The notes under the pieces are model-generated. The model was not told the origin of the DNA. It searched no databases and worked only from the letters and a program-made list of their open reading frames with translations. 64,000 nucleotides of DNA from DASRHT01 sp035293765 (GTDB lineage: Bacteria; Chloroflexota; Ktedonobacteria; Ktedonobacterales; Ktedonobacteraceae), in assembly GCA_035293765.1 (NCBI GenBank), contig DATGMF010000099.1, positions 62,001 to 126,000 of the forward strand, in the 5' to 3' direction. Shown in pieces: positions 61,456 to 64,000 of this stretch; position 1 is the first letter of the stretch, and each line of letters begins with the position of its first letter. Made by a program: the position numbers and the translations under genes.

Positions 61456-62514
61456 TCAATCATCCAGCAGCTCTATCCAGTCGAGATGGCCGCTGACCTG
61501 GGCCAGCGAGACGGGTTGGTCGTCGCCGGGGCCGTGCAAGGCCAACACGCCGCGCGGATCGGAGGGCATGCCGGCGTGGGGCGCGGATGCGGGCTCGTGC
61601 CAGATGTGGTAGAGCGGGCCGTCTTCTCCGAGGGTATCGATTGCCGCGTCAAATGCTGCTCGTCGGTTGATTGGGACGTGCATGCGGGTTGCGGCGTGGA
61701 AGACGATACGCGCTTCACCGGGAGGCAACTGCTTGCCTAATGCAGGACACACGTCGATGGCGTCACCGGCGATAATGGTTGGGGGAGCGGACGCAATGCT
61801 CTCAAGGGCGGCGGAGAGCTGATCCGCTTCGTGCTGGTTCTCGGGCCAGACGAGTGCTCTCAGCCAGAGCCGCTCTTCGGGGTTGGCAGCGTCCACCGGA
61901 TGGAGATCGATGCCGAGACGACCGACGATCTGTGGCCTCGCGTCGAAGTCAGGCGGCTGCTTTCCTCGCCATTGCGTTTCGACGACGACTTTCGAGTCTT
62001 GCTGTCCAAACACGAGGCCACCAATGAGATAACGATAGCGGTCAACGTGCAGATGAATGCCTGCGGAGGTCCCGACCTCGATCAGATGCACACGCTCTAC
62101 GCCTCGCATTCTTACAGCTCGCAGCGCGACCAGGAGGCCCACCGACCGCTTCACGACGTTCGTCTGGACGAGCCGCGTGCGAATGAGCGTTTCTAGTTCG
62201 TTGCGATAGGTGTGGCAGAAGTCAAGCAGCTCTGGACCGGCCTCCCCCGGAGAAGCTGTTACCCTATCGACCAGGGAGGGGTAGAAGTCGCGCAAGGGGT
62301 GCTGTGCTCCACTGAGCAGGAGGTAGTGTATGGCGCCGAAGAGCAGAAACGATGCCTGCTGCCCCGTTTGCCGTTGCGTGAGCAGCTCAAGCACTGGCTG
62401 ATCCTGCGCGACTACCTTGCAGAACGATTGGTAGAGCGGGGAGGTGGTGAAAATAGCAGGCCCTTCCGCGAAATGCTGCGCTAGCTGTTTGATCTCCTGT
62501 GATCTGGTGTCCAT
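61456..62514 (-). CDS. DUF2332-family protein
   Basis: 352 residues from ATG 62514 (an ATG 21 bases earlier is in frame). The DUF2332 pattern is clear: SPLYQSFCKVVAQDQPVLEL, SFLLFGAIHYLLLSGAQHPL, then VHLIEVGTSAGIHLHVDRYR, a glycine-rich loop resembling a SAM-binding motif I. The fold is thus probably a Rossmann methyltransferase, but no reaction is known. No membrane part. Single gene, divergent from the M24 peptidase across 165 bases. Confidence 0.85.
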   Translation of the reverse strand: MDTRSQEIKQLAQHFAEGPAIFTTSPLYQSFCKVVAQDQPVLELLTQRQTGQQASFLLFGAIHYLLLSGAQHPLRDFYPSLVDRVTASPGEAGPELLDFCHTYRNELETLIRTRLVQTNVVKRSVGLLVALRAVRMRGVERVHLIEVGTSAGIHLHVDRYRYLIGGLVFGQQDSKVVVETQWRGKQPPDFDARPQIVGRLGIDLHPVDAANPEERLWLRALVWPENQHEADQLSAALESIASAPPTIIAGDAIDVCPALGKQLPPGEARIVFHAATRMHVPINRRAAFDAAIDTLGEDGPLYHIWHEPASAPHAGMPSDPRGVLALHGPGDDQPVSLAQVSGHLDWIELLDD

Positions 62515-62679
62515 GATACTTACTCCATATGACAAAATTTTTACTGCTTCAATTTTACATAATAATTGTTTGGATCAACAAAGATTTTTTCTTTTCCCAT
62601 TTGTCCAACGAATCTCTGTGTTCAGGTGGTAAGATGAATATTGCATTGGCTTATTTTTAGTGAATCGGGAGGATTGATT

Positions 62680-63861
62680 ATGCAGCTAGAACGCATTCAA
62701 CAGGCATTGCAGGAAGAGAAGCTGGATGGGTGGCTGTTTTATGATTTTCGTAAGTCTAACCCTATCGCTTTTCAGGTGCTGGGTTTGTCGCTCAATGACA
62801 TGTATACGCGGCGCTGGTTCTATTTTGTGCCCGCTCAGGGGACGCCGACGGCTATGATTAGCGCGGTCGAGTCGCATGTGTTACATACGCTGCCGGGCGA
62901 GCGGCTGGTTTTTCGCACATGGCAGGAGATGCACGCATATCTGAAGAATACCTTGCCGGCAGGAGCGCGGGTCGCGATGGAATATTCGCCGATGAATGAT
63001 ATCCCGTACATCTCGCGCGTCGATGCCGGAACAGTGGAGCTGATACGCTCTTTTGGCGTGCAGGTGGTGAGCTCAGCCAATATTTCTCAGCGGTTCGTCG
63101 CTCAGTTGACGCAGGAGCAGGTGGAGAGCCATCGCGAGGCGGGTCGGCGTCTGATTGCCGCCAAAGATCGCCTCTTTGTTGAACTGGGAGAAGACCTGCG
63201 CCGCGATGTTGAGCTGAACGAATATCAGGTGCAGCAGCGTTTCCTCGGACTGATCCGGCAGTCAGGATTGGATATGGCGGAGCCGCCGATTGTGGCCGTC
63301 AATAGCAATGCCAGCAATCCGCATTACAAGCCAACCAGCAACACATATAGCCCTATCCGGCGCGGCGACCTCGTGCTCTTCGACTTCTGGGCGCGTCTCC
63401 CTCAGCCCGATGCGATTGTGGCCGATTACACCTGGATGGCCTTTGCCGGCACAAAAGATGAGATTCCCGCGCGCCAGAAGGAAATTTTTGAGATTGTGAA
63501 GACCGCCCGCGATACCGGGATCGCTTTTGCCCGCGAGCGCCTGGCGACGGGCGAGCCAGTTGAGGCTCGCAGCGTCGATGATGCCACGCGCTCCGTTATC
63601 GCCAGAGCGGGTTATGGCGACTACTTCTTGCATCGCACCGGCCATAGCATTGGCTTTATCGCGCACGGCAACGGGGCCAACCTGGATAACTTCGAGACAC
63701 GGGACAAGCGTGTGCTGCTGCCGCGTACCTGTTGCTCCGTCGAGCCTGGCATTTACCTGCCCGAGTTCGGGGTGCGCAGCGAAGTCAACCTGCTTGTCCT
63801 TGAGGGGGATGCGGAGGTGACAGGCGTGCCGACGCAGCAGGAGATCCGCCCACTACTGTGA
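62680..63861 (+). CDS. M24-family Xaa-Pro peptidase
   Basis: 393 residues from ATG 62680 with GGGAGGA 7 bases upstream. The N-terminal creatinase-like domain (about 1-150) is followed by the pita-bread fold. The five metal ligands are visible: D in LVLFDFWARL, D in VADYTWMAF, H in FLHRTGHSIG, E in SVEPGIYLP and E in GVRSEVNLLV. It releases N-terminal residues next to proline, with two metal ions; substrate peptides are unknown. Cytosolic, no signal peptide. Confidence 0.92.
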   Translation: MQLERIQQALQEEKLDGWLFYDFRKSNPIAFQVLGLSLNDMYTRRWFYFVPAQGTPTAMISAVESHVLHTLPGERLVFRTWQEMHAYLKNTLPAGARVAMEYSPMNDIPYISRVDAGTVELIRSFGVQVVSSANISQRFVAQLTQEQVESHREAGRRLIAAKDRLFVELGEDLRRDVELNEYQVQQRFLGLIRQSGLDMAEPPIVAVNSNASNPHYKPTSNTYSPIRRGDLVLFDFWARLPQPDAIVADYTWMAFAGTKDEIPARQKEIFEIVKTARDTGIAFARERLATGEPVEARSVDDATRSVIARAGYGDYFLHRTGHSIGFIAHGNGANLDNFETRDKRVLLPRTCCSVEPGIYLPEFGVRSEVNLLVLEGDAEVTGVPTQQEIRPLL

Positions 63862-63869
63862 GTTTGTGA

Positions 63870-63892
63870 GGACTCGCACCCATTGCGAGTCC
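63870..63892 (+). terminator. 9-bp perfect hairpin after the M24 peptidase
   Basis: GGACTCGCA pairs with TGCGAGTCC across a 5-base loop, 9 bases after the stop. The following T-run is weak (CTATTCTA). After it the window has about 100 bases with no gene. Confidence 0.6.
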
Positions 63893-64000
63893 CTATTCTA
63901 CCAACCTTAGAGAGCAAGGAGAAAGCATCTGAGCTGACCTACAACCCTCTCCTCTGTTTGCCGTATATACGGTAAGAAATAATTTTTGAGAAGTTATTCC

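Noticed and set aside
1..64000. tRNA, rRNA or CRISPR arrays
   Set aside because: No T-loop pattern, rRNA core sequence or evenly spaced repeats were noticed by eye; a tRNA missed by reading cannot be excluded.

Overview
The window looks like a chromosomal segment of a Ktedonobacteria-type member of the Chloroflexota. The basis is indirect: abundant Ser/Thr kinases with extracellular ligand-binding domains, NACHT proteins, WXG100-like and pentapeptide-repeat proteins, proteins combining bPH2 and PASTA domains, moderately high GC, and families of GC-rich palindromes between genes. No rRNA, tRNA or CRISPR array was seen, so the taxonomic call is an inference from gene content.

Layout. 1-5.0 kb is an accessory region: a partial and a complete XRE regulator, small hypotheticals, and a leftward module made of a WXG100-like protein, a large WXG/LXG-like protein with a possible toxin C-terminus, and a pentapeptide-repeat protein. 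5.1-13.5 kb holds a decayed HigA-like antitoxin joined in frame to a SnoaL-like gene, an endonuclease III homologue, a sigma factor/anti-sigma/bactofilin-like operon, an RNA uracil methyltransferase, a bPH2-PASTA membrane protein and a CvpA-like protein. 13.8-17.7 kb is gyrA interrupted by a 440-residue intein directly after the catalytic tyrosine. 17.8-23.3 kb is envelope glycosylation (two GT39-like membrane proteins and a GtrA-GT2 fusion). 23.5-35.4 kb is signalling: a soluble histidine kinase, a HEAT protein, a tail-anchored Ser/Thr kinase, a NACHT-SUMF1 protein, two related membrane-anchored proteins, and an OmpR-type two-component pair.

35.4-43.2 kb is visibly more AT-rich and has its own strong promoters. 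It carries a B12/radical SAM enzyme, an alanine racemase homologue, a methyltransferase, an MtnA-like isomerase, an EamA exporter and a free-standing B3/4 (tRNA-editing) protein, all on the + strand. I read it as a transferred cluster that may make and export an unusual amino acid or related metabolite, with the B3/4 protein as a possible self-protection factor; this is inference, and it is my main candidate for an undescribed system.

43.5-52.6 kb is signalling again: a GAF-GAF-PAS histidine kinase, a two-gene hypothetical operon, and two tandem receptor-like Ser/Thr kinases with C-terminal ABC-type ligand-binding domains. 52.6-56.8 kb is a housekeeping leftward group (pgeF, yggS, DUF6391, yggT, yggU, LCP). 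57.2-60.9 kb is a second NACHT protein with eight near-identical 39-residue repeats, a candidate NLR-like defence sensor. The window ends with a DUF2332 protein and an M24 Xaa-Pro peptidase.
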